Positions 61,816-64,000 of a stretch of 64,000 nt of DNA are shown here, one piece after another. The notes beneath the pieces are model-generated. The model did not search any database. It saw nothing but the letters and a program-made list of their open reading frames with translations, and had not been told where the DNA came from. Origin of the DNA: Trochalopteron elliotii (lineage: Eukaryota; Chordata; Aves; Passeriformes; Leiothrichidae); NCBI GenBank assembly GCA_024734555.1, contig JANPWX010000008.1:7555933-7619932 (forward strand), read 5' to 3'. The position numbers were made by a program, and so were the translations under genes. Each line of letters starts with the position of its first letter. Within the stretch, counting starts at the first letter, position 1.

Positions 61816-62229
61816 CATGAGCAGTGTTAGCAAGATCTTACCACTCCTAAGCACAGCACACCATGAAGCATCTTTTACACTAACTAAAGCAACATTAGGA
61901 TAGTTCATTTTATATTTCAGCCTGGGAATATTTGGCATTGTTATTGGAACAGTGAATGTCACATCATTACGACCTGATCTCGTCTTAGCAGCAGGAAATA
62001 AGTATTTGGCTTCTACTGCCTGAGAGGAAGCTGTGGCAGAGGGAACTGCCTCCATAGATGTTCCACATGTACCACAACTTCCAAACCACCCAGACATATG
62101 CTCAGGCTGTCTTTGGTAATAACTCCTTTGACATGAAAGGCTGTAAGATACAGCTTCTCCACTGCTGTAATCATCTGTCACATGCCTATAAACTCTCTGC
62201 TTAATAGGAGTCCACTTACAAATTAGAGA
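61816..62229 (-). CDS. Possible coding exon, protein unidentified
   Basis: A minus-strand frame is open from 62229 (after a TGA at 62230-62232) to a stop ending at 61720. Two good donors lie inside it: GTAAGATC after 61842 and GTAAGACTT after 61816. Real coding sequence would therefore end at one of these, giving up to about 130-138 codons. The peptide has mixed, protein-like composition: a Tyr/Ser/Gln-rich start (SLSCQRSYYQRQPEHMSGW), a Gly/Cys patch (FGSCGTCGTS), then a beta-like stretch NDVTFTVPITMPNIPRLKY. I do not recognise the family. The acceptor is unclear: a good pyrimidine tract and CAG lie upstream near 62255, but a stop intervenes in this frame. A decayed element or chance frame remains possible. 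Confidence 0.35.
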
Positions 62230-64000
62230 TCATTCAGACTTTCCTGGAGCGTTTTCTGACAGACAAATCATAAAAACCAAAGCAATTACAATTTACTGAT
62301 GTGCAGCTATAGCAGTGGACATTGTTATCACCTTCCTTTAGATTTGTTAGGAGACAACAGGAATGCTGGGCTGCAGACTGAATTGTGCAGCTCCACAGCA
62401 TACACGTCCTATCTGCTGCCTCCTCATCACTGAGCAGATTATATCCTAGGACATGTTCTCAGTGATTCTTCAGCTTCTCAAAAAGATGCATGACTGATGT
62501 AATAAATGGGTGGGGGTTTGGTTTCAAAGGTTATGGTGATATACAAAACTTCTCCCCCTCTAACTAATTTCAGTTGAATATTATCATTGCTTAACATCTA
62601 AAACACTTTCCTTTTATTTTTTTTTTAATTTTCTTCATTTTAACAAGTTTTCTAGGACTGGAAATTAACCAATTGTCTCTGCATCCAGTGGATGCCAATT
62701 ACTGTTTCCTAGAATTTTATTTTTTTTAATAATTAATAAGAATGAAAGCAAATACCTATGAAAATTGGCAATAAGGAATAAAAGTTATTTGGAAAGAATT
62801 GTTGAACATGGCTGAAATTAAAAATTATAGATATTTTTTATTTTTAAAAATAAGCATTTTTTGATTTATGGAGATCAATTAAATACTTTTTGGAGTCCAA
62901 ATTCAGTTATTTAAATTCATATTTGGGCTCTTAACACTATTGAAATTACATATTAGCAAGTAGAAACTGATTTTGAAACATCTTAGACATTTCATTTGAA
63001 AATGGCTTAAATAAAGCACTTTGCCTTTTCCTAAATTTGTGTTTTCTGACAAAGTAATTTGCAAATCTAGGTTAAATCCCCCACACAAATCTAACCTCCT
63101 GGAATCCTAAAAGTAAACACATAAAACTATGGATGACTGGTTACAAATATTTTTTTCAGCTTTTCTTTAGTTATAACAATAAGGTATTTAAACTTTGAAA
63201 AACCAGGAGGAAAACATGGATTTGAAAACAAATCCATCTAATTGCATGATCTTACTAGCATAGTCCTAAGAGCAACAGAAAAAAATAGTATTTGAACAAA
63301 TGTGAGGTATCTGTTTTTAGAAAGTCCTACTGTCAAAATTCTGGAAAAAAAAAAAGAATTTACCTCAATATGCTATTAGAAACTGGCAATAAAACAAAAA
63401 CACTGACAGGTGGAAGTAAACAAAGAATTTTTTCACCCTCTCTCTTTTAGTCAGGATTTCACGGACAGTAGTCTATATTCCTGTCATTAAAACACAAGAA
63501 GACACCAAAGTATTATTGTTATTATCATATACAAAACATTCTAATTATTTTAAGAAGCCTTTTATGGAAATAGTTAATGACCTTGATAGAAAAGCATCAG
63601 GCTACAACACACACACAAGGGAAGTGTTTCGTAATAGACTCTTGGCATCATGCTTGACAGTTTCAGCCCTAAAGTTTCAGTCCTAAAGTATATAAAAAGT
63701 ACATTATTTGTACTGATGATGCTTAATTATGTTTTTATTTTCAAGCACTTTGATAAAACAAATTCTTTCAAAATACTGTTTATCAAGAAACTGAAAATGA
63801 CACAGGTAAAAGTTTGCACATTTTATGATTAACAGCTGTGTCCAGTACAGGAATGTGCTCACCCTGCCATTCCCTGCACTGATTTCAAAGAGAGAACTTG
63901 ACTGTGGGGGGTTGGTGACCCTCTCTCCCCTGATTTCCCTCCTGACAGAGATCACTGCAGAGGAGCTGAGAAGGAGATGACCCCTCCTAACCAAATTGCA
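62230..64000. other. Non-coding AT-rich stretch
   Basis: No gene or interspersed repeat was recognised. T-rich runs occur near 62609-62626. Near the right edge the pyrimidine-rich CCTCTCTCCCCTGATTT block followed by CTCCTGACAG (ending about 63948) would make a strong splice acceptor, but the window ends too soon to test an exon. Confidence 0.5.

Noticed and set aside
1..64000. tRNA, rRNA, CRISPR, operon or prophage-like content
   Set aside because: No cloverleaf-like tRNA, rRNA core, spaced direct-repeat array, or dense coding on either strand was seen. All evidence points to vertebrate nuclear DNA.

Overview
The window looks like ordinary nuclear DNA from a bird. Six pieces of CR1 non-LTR retrotransposon are recognisable, and two fragments match an LTR family I know from avian genomes. 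Interspersed-repeat density is low. Most of the sequence is AT-rich and CpG-poor, with one sharply bounded CpG island. I cannot place it to order or species. Nothing prokaryotic is present: no operons, rRNA, tRNA, CRISPR array or insertion sequence.

Layout. 1-11.0 kb is AT-rich non-coding DNA with two CR1 pieces (2.5 kb, sense; 5.1 kb, antisense), a 19-bp minisatellite, simple repeats and a small GC-rich spot at 6.6 kb. About 11.02-12.11 kb is a two-part CpG island, the only convincing promoter-like region. On the minus strand it holds a plausible first coding exon (start codons at 11413 or 11344, consensus splice donor after 11294), so a gene would run leftwards. A weaker divergent exon can be drawn on the plus strand. 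12.1-30.4 kb is a gene-poor stretch with decayed MIR-like SINE relics and one isolated CpG cluster. 30.5-31.45 kb is the largest CR1 copy (minus strand), followed by another at 34.3-34.7 kb. 34.7-64 kb holds two pieces of one LTR family (42.2 and 50.3-50.6 kb), a possible solo LTR (48.65-49.02 kb), two more CR1 pieces (47.8 and 53.0 kb) and several AT-rich blocks dense in homeodomain, POU or SOX-like words that resemble vertebrate enhancers.

Coding content. No complete gene is visible and no protein could be named. Nearly all open frames are short and explained by chance, by repeats or by the GC-rich island. Three isolated open frames with splice-like borders (about 961-1155 plus, 45760-45832 minus, 61816-62229 minus) are listed as weak exon candidates. 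The overall picture is long introns and/or a gene desert beside one CpG-island promoter. No previously undescribed system is supported; the points most worth checking are the island and its overlapping hairpins, the 62-kb open frame and the enhancer-like blocks. All calls come from reading alone, so repeat boundaries may be off by tens of bases and splice predictions are unscored.
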